DNA from: Coriobacteriales bacterium
GTDB lineage: Bacteria; Actinomycetota; Coriobacteriia; Coriobacteriales; UBA8131
Assembly (NCBI GenBank): GCA_031286975.1
Contig: JAITTM010000008.1
Coordinates: forward strand, 1 to 9,499
Length of the DNA: 9,499 bases
Direction of reading: 5' to 3'
The notes beneath the pieces were generated by a model. The model was not told where the DNA came from. It saw only the letters and a program-made list of their open reading frames with translations, and ran no database searches. The position numbers were made by a program, and so were the translations under genes. Within the stretch, counting starts at the first letter, position 1, and the number at the start of each line of letters is the position of its first letter. Of this stretch, positions 1-5,701 are shown piece by piece.

Positions 1-628
1 ACTCAAAGACGTTCTCGTGGTGACAGCTCACGCACAGAGCCTTTGCGGTCTTGTCTGGCGGTTTGTCCTTGTGCATGCCGTGGCAGCTCACGCAACTGAT
101 GATGTCGTGATCGCCTTTGTCTGACAGATCGTGCGGGTTTATCACCGTACCGTTTGCGTCGGTGAGCGCCGTACTGCTCGCGGTCAGGGGCTTTAAGCTC
201 TCCTCGCTCACGTGGCAGGCTGAGCTCAGGCAGCTTGCCTCGGTGACCTTGGTTGTCTTGAGACGTGTTGGTGTCTTGGAGGCGCTTGTCGTGCCTTCGT
301 GCGCTGCTGTCAGAACCTGGGTGTCGGTGTGGCAGACCGAGCAGCTGAGACCCTGGGTCGCGTGGAAACCAGCCAAGGTCACACCGCCATCAGACAACGA
401 GTCGTGCTCCGTCGAATGGCAGAGGGCACAGTCCGCGTCAACGGTCCACGTGAAGCTGTCGGCGTACTGCTCGGTGCCTGCCGCGGTGTCTGAGCCGTCC
501 GCCTCGCTCTTCCCATCTGTTGAGGTAGCAGGGGAGGGGGCGCAGCTGGCGGCGAGCGGAACCAAGACCACAAACAGCAGCAGCGGCAGGATGCGTATGA
601 GAACCCCTCTGGCTTTTGATGTGTTCAT
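1..628 (-). CDS. Multiheme cytochrome c lipoprotein, 3' end cut by window edge
   Basis: Likely role: electron carrier outside the cytoplasmic membrane that feeds the flavin reductase encoded just upstream. The visible part is 209 codons with no stop; the C-terminus lies beyond the left edge. Residues 9-28 form a hydrophobic signal ending in a lipobox-like LAASC, so Cys29 is a probable lipid anchor. An acidic, Ser/Thr-rich linker follows (about 30-60). Haem-attachment motifs: C67-C70-H71, C96-C99-H100, C133-C138-H139 (a CX4CH variant), C179-C182-H183 and C199-C202-H203. Extra histidines at 75, 89, 110, 166, 174, 186 and 204 could be axial ligands. Small tetrahaem cytochromes of this type are common partners of FAD-binding reductases in Coriobacteriia; five motifs is one more than that. 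The ATG is 14 nt after the reductase stop and has only a weak AGCAGGG ribosome site, which fits cotranscription. Family certain; partner inferred. Confidence 0.9.
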   Translation of the reverse strand, partial: MNTSKARGVLIRILPLLLFVVLVPLAASCAPSPATSTDGKSEADGSDTAAGTEQYADSFTWTVDADCALCHSTEHDSLSDGGVTLAGFHATQGLSCSVCHTDTQVLTAAHEGTTSASKTPTRLKTTKVTEASCLSSACHVSEESLKPLTASSTALTDANGTVINPHDLSDKGDHDIISCVSCHGMHKDKPPDKTAKALCVSCHHENVFE

Positions 629-642
629 CGTTACGTACCCTG

Positions 643-2373
643 CTACTCAGCCGCGATGGACATGCCCGCGATGCGACCGAAGACGATGGGCTTCGCGAGG
701 CCGATAAGATCCATGGCGCCCGCCGATTCGCCTGCGGCATACAGGCCGCCGATGGGCTCAAGGCTCCAATCGAGCACCTGCGCTTTGGGGTTGATGGTCA
801 CGCCGCCAAGGGTGTTATGCTTCTGGATGCCCCACTTGACCGCGTGGAAGGGCGGGGTCTCTATCTTTGCATCGAGGTGGCTTTTCTGGAAGTCATCATC
901 GGCACCTTTGGCGACCAGCTCGTTGTAGCGAGCCACAGACGCGGCGAGCGCCTCGGCGGGAACACCCATGCCTGGCGCCAGACCTTCGATGGTGTCCGCG
1001 GTGGCGTACATGGACTGCTCGACTATCTCGCCAACGGTGAACTCAAGTTCCTGCTTGGCGCGCGAGGTCTCATCCAGGATGATCCAGACAATAGGGCCGT
1101 CCGCATCGCCCGTCTGCGCCGCACAGAGCTGCGCAAAATAGAACGGTTTGGAGCCGCCAACCCAGGCGGGGTTATCCTCGCCGATCTCCTCATTCATGAA
1201 ACGCTCGCCCTCGGCATTGACGTAGATGCACTCGCTGTCGAGGGGCTCTGCCGTGCCCGCCAGGCCAAACGGCGGGTCGATGCTGTGCCACAGGGTGCCA
1301 GGATGGCGGTGCCAGCCGTGCCAGTCGCAGCCGCGGTCGGTCGAAAGTGAGGCACCGGCGTCCAGTGCCGCCTCAATGCCGTTGCCGTCGTTGTACACAT
1401 AGGGCTCGCCGCTGATGTGCGGATACTTGACGAGCCAGGGGAGGAAGAGCTGCTTGAGCCTGGGGCTGCCCTTCCAGCTGCCGGTGCCCAGGAAGACGGC
1501 CTTGTTGCCTTTGAGGTGCACCGTCCTGCCATCCAGCGTAGCCTCGATACCGATCACGCGCCCCGCGCGGTCGCCGTCTTGGCGTATGATCTTGGTCATC
1601 TTGCAGTTGAGGATGAACTCAGCCCCATTATCGACGGCGGTGTCATAGATCGGCCAGCACAGACCGGCGCCGCCTGCCACCATATCGCCGTCCTTGCCAT
1701 TCTCGCGATCGACAAGAGCGGGTGAGGTGGTGGTGTAATAGCGCGAACCACGATAGACGGCCGACATGCTTGAGACGTTTGCCTTGATGAAGGGCACGCC
1801 CATGCCATCGAGCCAGTTCCAGGTGTCGAGGCTCGCGTCAGCAAAGGCGCGCGACATGCCCTCGCCATCCTCGGCGCCCGCGATCTTGCGCCACTGACCC
1901 ATCTCGACCTCGCGGCCGTCGACCGTCTCGACCGTCATCGTCTTGTCGGTGCGCAGATTGGGAACGGTGCGATCCTCATAGATGATGTCAGCCGTCTCTT
2001 CAAAGCCGGCATCGATCTGCATACGGGTGCCGCCTCCGATACCGAGATTGCCGCCGGCGAGTATGCCTTTGCCGCCTATCTTGTCGTTTGCGTCGATGGC
2101 GATGACGCTGATGCCCGCCTCAGCGGCGGCAGCCGCGCAAGAAAGACCGGCCGGGCCAGTGCCAACGACGATAACGTCCGCCACGTAATCCCAGGTGATC
2201 CCTTCCGCGTCCGTGCTGGCCCCGTCTCCGTTGGCAGGTGCCTCGTTTGTGCAGCCCGCCAGGCCTGCCGCCGCGGCACCGGCGGCAACCACGCCTGCGC
2301 CCATCAGAAAGTTGCGCCGGGACAGCGCCCCTTGAGTGTGCCGCACCTCTTCCATCTCCCGTTTTTTGGCCAT
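643..2373 (-). CDS. Tat-exported FAD-binding reductase (fumarate/urocanate reductase superfamily), lipoprotein
   Basis: 576 aa, FAD_binding_2 family. The family reduces C=C bonds or related groups of small organic acceptors using non-covalent FAD. A twin-arginine signal (SRRNFL, residues 18-23) leads into an Ala/Gly-rich hydrophobic stretch ending in LAGC (38-41), so it is probably exported folded and lipid-anchored at Cys41. The Rossmann FAD motif is GTGPAG (71-76), with Asp94 at the end of the second strand. HNTLGG (519-524) matches the HxTMGG motif that carries the catalytic-type His in fumarate reductases. GGLYAAGE (542-549) and FGRIAG (565-570) form the C-terminal FAD-binding block. The usual NRLGGN segment between those last two is missing. 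Start: an in-frame ATG lies at 2586, but the ATG at 2373 has AAAAGGAGG five bases upstream and puts the Tat signal at the N-terminus. First gene of a pair with the haem lipoprotein; divergent from the LuxR-type regulator. Substrate unknown. Confidence 0.93.
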   Translation of the reverse strand: MAKKREMEEVRHTQGALSRRNFLMGAGVVAAGAAAAGLAGCTNEAPANGDGASTDAEGITWDYVADVIVVGTGPAGLSCAAAAAEAGISVIAIDANDKIGGKGILAGGNLGIGGGTRMQIDAGFEETADIIYEDRTVPNLRTDKTMTVETVDGREVEMGQWRKIAGAEDGEGMSRAFADASLDTWNWLDGMGVPFIKANVSSMSAVYRGSRYYTTTSPALVDRENGKDGDMVAGGAGLCWPIYDTAVDNGAEFILNCKMTKIIRQDGDRAGRVIGIEATLDGRTVHLKGNKAVFLGTGSWKGSPRLKQLFLPWLVKYPHISGEPYVYNDGNGIEAALDAGASLSTDRGCDWHGWHRHPGTLWHSIDPPFGLAGTAEPLDSECIYVNAEGERFMNEEIGEDNPAWVGGSKPFYFAQLCAAQTGDADGPIVWIILDETSRAKQELEFTVGEIVEQSMYATADTIEGLAPGMGVPAEALAASVARYNELVAKGADDDFQKSHLDAKIETPPFHAVKWGIQKHNTLGGVTINPKAQVLDWSLEPIGGLYAAGESAGAMDLIGLAKPIVFGRIAGMSIAAE

Positions 2374-2378
2374 ACTGT

Positions 2379-2387
2379 CCTCCTTTT
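2379..2387 (-). promoter_or_regulatory. Strong ribosome binding site of the flavin reductase
   Basis: On the minus strand AAAAGGAGG lies five bases before the ATG at 2373. This near-perfect Shine-Dalgarno decides the start codon against the in-frame ATG at 2586, which has no comparable site and would bury the Tat signal 71 residues into the protein. Confidence 0.85.
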
Positions 2388-2400
2388 GTCGTAGTGCTCC

Positions 2401-2447
2401 ACCCGGTATCTCCGGGTAATCCACTTCATCGGGCGTGCTCACCGGGT
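2401..2447. promoter_or_regulatory. ACCCGG/CCGGGT inverted repeat with third half-site in reductase leader
   Basis: ACCCGG (2401-2406) and CCGGGT (2412-2417) form a perfect 6-bp inverted repeat around TATCT. ACCGGGT recurs at 2441-2447, the exact reverse complement of ACCCGGT at 2401-2407. The repeat sits about 14 nt upstream of the reductase ribosome site. It could be an operator for the divergently encoded regulator, or an RNA hairpin affecting translation. The sequence shows the symmetry; function is inferred. Confidence 0.4.
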
Positions 2448-2494
2448 TTTGCCGACTCGCTCGACCCCCAAAAGCCCCCTGGACTTTCACGTCC

Positions 2495-2503
2495 TTATCC
2501 ACA
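2495..2503 (+). promoter_or_regulatory. Isolated DnaA-box-like 9-mer
   Basis: TTATCCACA is identical to the classical high-affinity DnaA box. It is the only copy I noticed and no origin features surround it, so it is either chance or a regulatory DnaA site for the divergent promoters. It is not an origin call. Confidence 0.25.
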
Positions 2504-2598
2504 GCGTTATGCCGCAGGCTTTTAGTTAATACCCTTTTGCCACCTGAAGGAATCAGTCGCGGCATCGGCTCTTTGCGATCCGCCATCAGAAGTTTTAT

Positions 2599-2640
2599 GG
2601 ATGATGGCCGACTTTCAAAAAGGATGATGCGATGGATGAT
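2599..2640 (+). repeat. Three GGATGAT direct repeats upstream of regulator -10
   Basis: GGATGAT occurs at 2599-2605, 2622-2628 and 2634-2640. The first and last belong to a longer shared ATGGATGAT (2597-2605 and 2632-2640), 35 bp apart. The last copy overlaps where the -35 region of the TATAAT box at 2662 should be, and no good TTGACA is present there. That is the placement expected for activator or autoregulatory sites. Function inferred. Confidence 0.4.
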
Positions 2641-2661
2641 ACTGGCTTTGGAGCGAAAGCG

Positions 2662-2667
2662 TATAAT
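2662..2667 (+). promoter_or_regulatory. Candidate -10 box of the regulator gene
   Basis: TATAAT is a perfect sigma-70-type -10 hexamer about 70 bases before the regulator start. The bases 17 upstream (ATACTG, 2639-2644) match the -35 consensus poorly, and there is no TGn extension. If real, transcription would begin near 2674 and the promoter may need help from a bound regulator. Confidence 0.5.
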
Positions 2668-2737
2668 CCCTTTGAGGAAGGAATCGGGGCATCCGTGTCA
2701 CAGATGCACAGGATGGCTCGCAGGCATACGGGGAGAT

Positions 2738-4177
2738 ATGGTGAAGCCAAGCAGATCACTTCTTGTCACGCTTGTCTGGCTTACGTTGGGTCTGGTGGCG
2801 GCAGGCATTTGGACCGACGTGGTTGGATACAGCATCAACCTGCTTCCGTCCGACCCGGCAACGGGCTCAGTGAAGTTCAGTCGGGATGCCTTTCTCGCGG
2901 GACGCCTCTGTGTCTCTCTCGTCCTCTTTGCCTTTGCGACCATCATCCCCAAAATACAACAGCCGCTCGTCAGCCTTGCCGCCGTTGTTATGAGCGCCGC
3001 CACCGCTGCCCTTGTCATCGCCTACCATCAAACGCTTCTTGATGCCGATCTGCTCGCCTCGGTTGGTACGCTCATTTCAAGCGCCGGTTATACCTTCATT
3101 GTCTGGAGCTTCTATGTCTTTTTTGCCGAGAACATCCAGACCGAGCAGATTGTCTGCAGCATCGCCATCAGCCTGGTGCTCGAAACCGTGCTCTCGATCC
3201 TGATAAGCCTCTACATGCCCGCGATGCCCCAGATGGCGCTGGTGATCCTCCTGCCGATCCTTGCCGCGCTGTGCTACTTTTTGGCCCAGCGCTCCTACAA
3301 AGATGAGCCTGAGCGCTTTGTGGCCGAGAAACGTGCGGAGGGCTTTGAGAAGTATGCCTTGCTTGTCGAGGTCGTTCTCTTCACCATCATACTGGTCTTT
3401 ATCCGCGTCTTGAGCGATATTGGCATCTGGGGAGAAAACCGAAGCAACTTCACCGGCATGAACGAGCTTTCGGTCGACGAGCTGGTCATCATCAGCTCGC
3501 TTATCCTTCTGATGTCGTATCTGGTATTCATATTGCCGCGCAGGCGCCTCTCGCTTCTCTTGCGCTGCATCCTCGGGTTTGTGGTGATGCTTGCTGGCTT
3601 GCAGGTGCTCGCGATTACCAGCGACATCCAGTTTGGCATGAGCTTCGACCCCATCACCTCGGCGGTTGAGATATTCGCGCACCTTGTGCGCTGGATGATA
3701 ATCATCGAGTGCATTCGCACCATCAATATACCGCACTACCGCATCGCGGGCATCACCAATATCTTCTATGTGACCATCTCGCTGCTTTGGACCCATGTTC
3801 TCGCGCAGTGGCAGTTTGCCACCAGCACCTTTGTCATGGTCATCGTCTATGTCTTTCTCCTGGTTGTGCTGGTCATCTTTGCGCGCAATACCCTTCGCAA
3901 GAACCCAGCACCCCAGCCTCAGCGGTTTGAGGAGTCGCAGGTGGCGGTGGAGGCCTTTGCGCATCGGCGCGGACTCTCGCCACGGGAATCCCAGATATTC
4001 TCCCTGCTCATCGAAGGCAACAAGCGCCACGAGATCGAGCTGAAATGCGAACTGTCGGAGGGCACGGTCAAAACCCACATCTCGAACATCTATAAGAAGC
4101 TCGACATCCACTCCAAGCGCGACATGCTCGCGCTCTACGAGCAGAGCCTGACCCAAACCGAGGAGCGGGGAGATTAG
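2738..4177 (+). CDS. Membrane-bound LuxR-type transcriptional regulator
   Basis: 479 aa. Residues about 7-383 are strongly hydrophobic, with roughly 10-12 membrane-spanning segments broken by short polar loops (for example 186-204 and 230-248). A linker (384-405) leads to a C-terminal LuxR/GerE helix-turn-helix (about 410-466): the LSPRESQI opening, the EGTVKTHISNIYKKL recognition region and a final helix. This membrane-sensor plus LuxR architecture is expanded in Eggerthellaceae, where members control neighbouring reductase genes such as catechol dehydroxylases in Eggerthella lenta. The divergent position next to the flavin reductase argues it controls that operon and perhaps the two genes downstream. 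Start: the frame is open from 2435, but that includes the TATAAT promoter. ATG at 2738 has GGGGAG only two bases upstream; the GTG at 2741 has better five-base spacing and may be the true start. The signal sensed is unknown. Confidence 0.9.
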   Translation: MVKPSRSLLVTLVWLTLGLVAAGIWTDVVGYSINLLPSDPATGSVKFSRDAFLAGRLCVSLVLFAFATIIPKIQQPLVSLAAVVMSAATAALVIAYHQTLLDADLLASVGTLISSAGYTFIVWSFYVFFAENIQTEQIVCSIAISLVLETVLSILISLYMPAMPQMALVILLPILAALCYFLAQRSYKDEPERFVAEKRAEGFEKYALLVEVVLFTIILVFIRVLSDIGIWGENRSNFTGMNELSVDELVIISSLILLMSYLVFILPRRRLSLLLRCILGFVVMLAGLQVLAITSDIQFGMSFDPITSAVEIFAHLVRWMIIIECIRTINIPHYRIAGITNIFYVTISLLWTHVLAQWQFATSTFVMVIVYVFLLVVLVIFARNTLRKNPAPQPQRFEESQVAVEAFAHRRGLSPRESQIFSLLIEGNKRHEIELKCELSEGTVKTHISNIYKKLDIHSKRDMLALYEQSLTQTEERGD

Positions 4178-4279
4178 CAGGGCAGGCAGATGGCCGTAGT
4201 TTTAGCTGAATCAGACTACCAAGCCGCCCTTTTCAGGTAAACTGCATACAACGCACATCGGATACAGAAAGGGGACGTC
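4178..4279. other. Spacer between regulator and FAD oxidoreductase
   Basis: 102 bp without a gene, clear terminator or convincing promoter. A good ribosome site, AAAGGGG at 4268-4274, lies five bases before the ATG at 4280. Readthrough from the regulator gene is possible. Confidence 0.5.
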
Positions 4280-5584
4280 ATGCAACGGGATGCAGGAGGC
4301 ACGGTCGTGGTGGTAGGGGGTGGTTGGGCGGGTTGTGCCGCGGCGCTGGCAGCTGCAAAGACGGGTGCTCAGGTCACCTTGCTCGAGCGCAGCGACATGC
4401 TGCTTGGCACCGGCTTGGTGGGCGGCATCATGCGCAATAACGGGCGCTTCACCGCCACGGAGGAGAGCATCGCGCTCGGCGGTGGCGAGTTGTTCGCCCT
4501 CACGGATGCCAACGCGCGCCATACCGGCATCGACTTTCCCAGCCACCGGCACGCGTCACTCTATGACATCGCCACTACGCCGGGCGCTGTCGAGCGCCTG
4601 CTCAAGGAGCGGGGCGTTGCGGTAGTCTTTCGCGCACGGGTCAACGACGTGCTCGACAGCACGGGCTCCCATATCGAATCCGTCACCGACGATGCTGGCA
4701 TCGACTATAGCGCCGATGTCTTTATCGACACCACGGGCACAGCCGGGCCCATGCCCAACTGCATCAAGTACGGCAACGGCTGCGCCATGTGCGTCCTGCG
4801 CTGCCCCAGCTTTGGCGGGCGCGTGAGCGTGGTGGCGCTTGCCGGTATCGTCGAGCGGCAGGGTAGCAGCAAAGACGGCTCGCTGGGTGCCATGAGCGGC
4901 TCCTGCAAGCTGCACAAGGAGTCCCTTGCGCCTGATATCGTGGCGCAGCTCGAGACCACGGGTGTTGCGGTCGTACCTCTGCCGGAGCAGCTCGTCGAGA
5001 ACCATCTGGACAAGAAGGCCTGCCAACAGTATGCGACGGCTGAGTTCGCCCAAAACCTCGTGCTGCTCGACACGGGGCACGCCAAACTCATGACACCCTT
5101 CTACAACCTGGACACCTTGCATCAGGTGCCGGGCTTTCAAAACGCCCGCTATGAAGATCCATATGCGGGCGGCAAGGGCAACTCCATGCGCTATTTTGCC
5201 CTGGCTCCTCGCGACGACAGCCTCAAGGTCGAGGGCATCGACAATCTTTTTTGTGCCGGTGAGAAGGCCGGGCTTCTCGTGGGCCACACCGAGGCCATTG
5301 TCACGGGCACACATGCGGGTTACAATGCTGCGCGTCTGCTCGCTGGTCATGCCCCGGTAGTGCTTCCCACCCAAACGGTCATCGGTGACGCGATTACCTG
5401 GGTGCGCACCGAGATGGACGCACCGGGCGGCTTGAGCAAGAAGTACACCTTCTCGGGCTCGGTGCTCTTCGAGCGCATGAAGGAGCAGGGCAGCTACACC
5501 ACGGATGTCGCGTCCATCAAAGCGCGCATCGAGGCGCTCGGCCTGAGTGGGCTTTACAAGGATGTCGAGAGGGTCGTCAGTTAA
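4280..5584 (+). CDS. Cytoplasmic FAD-dependent oxidoreductase with Cys cluster (GidA/TrmFO-like fold)
   Basis: 434 aa with no signal peptide, so cytoplasmic. The N-terminal Rossmann FAD motif is GGGWAG (13-18), with Glu36 in LLERSD binding the ribose. The C-terminal FAD block (NLFCAGEKAG from 322, then HTEAIVTGTHAGYNAARLL) resembles the closing block of MnmG and TrmFO flavoproteins and the FAD_oxidored group. In the middle, C161, C168, C171 and C175 form C-x6-C-x2-C-x3-C followed by Pro, and FGGRVS comes next. This could bind an Fe-S cluster or form a redox disulfide; further Cys are at 209, 248 and 325. The tRNA-modification role of MnmG/TrmFO is not claimed, because length and context differ. 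It lies 102 bp after the regulator gene and 117 bp before the transporter, all co-directional, which suggests a role in handling the substrate of this locus. Start supported by AAAGGGG five bases upstream. Confidence 0.85.
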   Translation: MQRDAGGTVVVVGGGWAGCAAALAAAKTGAQVTLLERSDMLLGTGLVGGIMRNNGRFTATEESIALGGGELFALTDANARHTGIDFPSHRHASLYDIATTPGAVERLLKERGVAVVFRARVNDVLDSTGSHIESVTDDAGIDYSADVFIDTTGTAGPMPNCIKYGNGCAMCVLRCPSFGGRVSVVALAGIVERQGSSKDGSLGAMSGSCKLHKESLAPDIVAQLETTGVAVVPLPEQLVENHLDKKACQQYATAEFAQNLVLLDTGHAKLMTPFYNLDTLHQVPGFQNARYEDPYAGGKGNSMRYFALAPRDDSLKVEGIDNLFCAGEKAGLLVGHTEAIVTGTHAGYNAARLLAGHAPVVLPTQTVIGDAITWVRTEMDAPGGLSKKYTFSGSVLFERMKEQGSYTTDVASIKARIEALGLSGLYKDVERVVS

Positions 5585-5701
5585 GAAGACAGCCATTGCG
5601 AGCAAAATGCGCGAGAACCGAGCGAAGCGTATACCAATACGTGCGTGCTTGTGAACGCATTTGGCCGCGATCGATGCCTTTTTAAGGAGAGGAGTAGGCG
5701 C
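5585..5701 (+). promoter_or_regulatory. Leader of transporter gene with possible RNA stem
   Basis: A 117-bp spacer. GCAAAATGCG (5602-5611) can pair with CGCATTTGGC (5656-5665) with one mismatch. The enclosed stretch holds a small hairpin, CGTAT-ACCA-ATACG (5628-5641). The ribosome site AAGGAGAGGAG (5684-5694) lies seven bases before the ATG at 5702. No known riboswitch class was recognised and no convincing promoter was found. Confidence 0.3.

Larger units (their letters stand above)
2374..2737. other. Divergent control region between reductase and regulator
   Basis: This 364-bp stretch has no convincing gene. It holds the leader of the reductase on the minus strand and the promoter and leader of the regulator on the plus strand. 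Visible elements are an ACCCGG/CCGGGT inverted repeat with a third half-site (2401-2447), a DnaA-box-like 9-mer (2495-2503), three GGATGAT copies (2599-2640) and a TATAAT hexamer (2662-2667). I could not find a good -35/-10 pair for the reductase; TATTAA at 2531-2526 on the minus strand is the best -10 but lacks a matching -35. A weak or activator-dependent promoter would fit control by the LuxR-type protein. Confidence 0.6.

Noticed and set aside
616..1350. Plus-strand open frame (244 codons) opposite the flavin reductase
   Set aside because: No domain, and it overlaps conserved C-terminal FAD motifs on the minus strand.
2374..2586. Upstream in-frame start (ATG at 2586) for the flavin reductase
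   Set aside because: It would place the Tat signal deep inside the protein and has no good ribosome site, whereas the ATG at 2373 has AAAAGGAGG five bases away.
2435..2737. N-terminal extension of the LuxR-type regulator to an ATG at 2435
   Set aside because: The extension reads through the TATAAT box, is not protein-like, and the membrane domain begins directly after the start near 2738.
2632..3042. Short plus-strand open frame (136 codons) in another frame
   Set aside because: It begins upstream of the candidate -10 box, overlaps the regulator gene extensively and has no recognisable domain.
3077..4156. Long antisense open frame (359 codons) opposite the regulator gene
   Set aside because: Low-complexity charged product, mirror of a GC-rich coding strand, with no family resemblance. 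The LuxR helix-turn-helix on the plus strand settles the coding frame.
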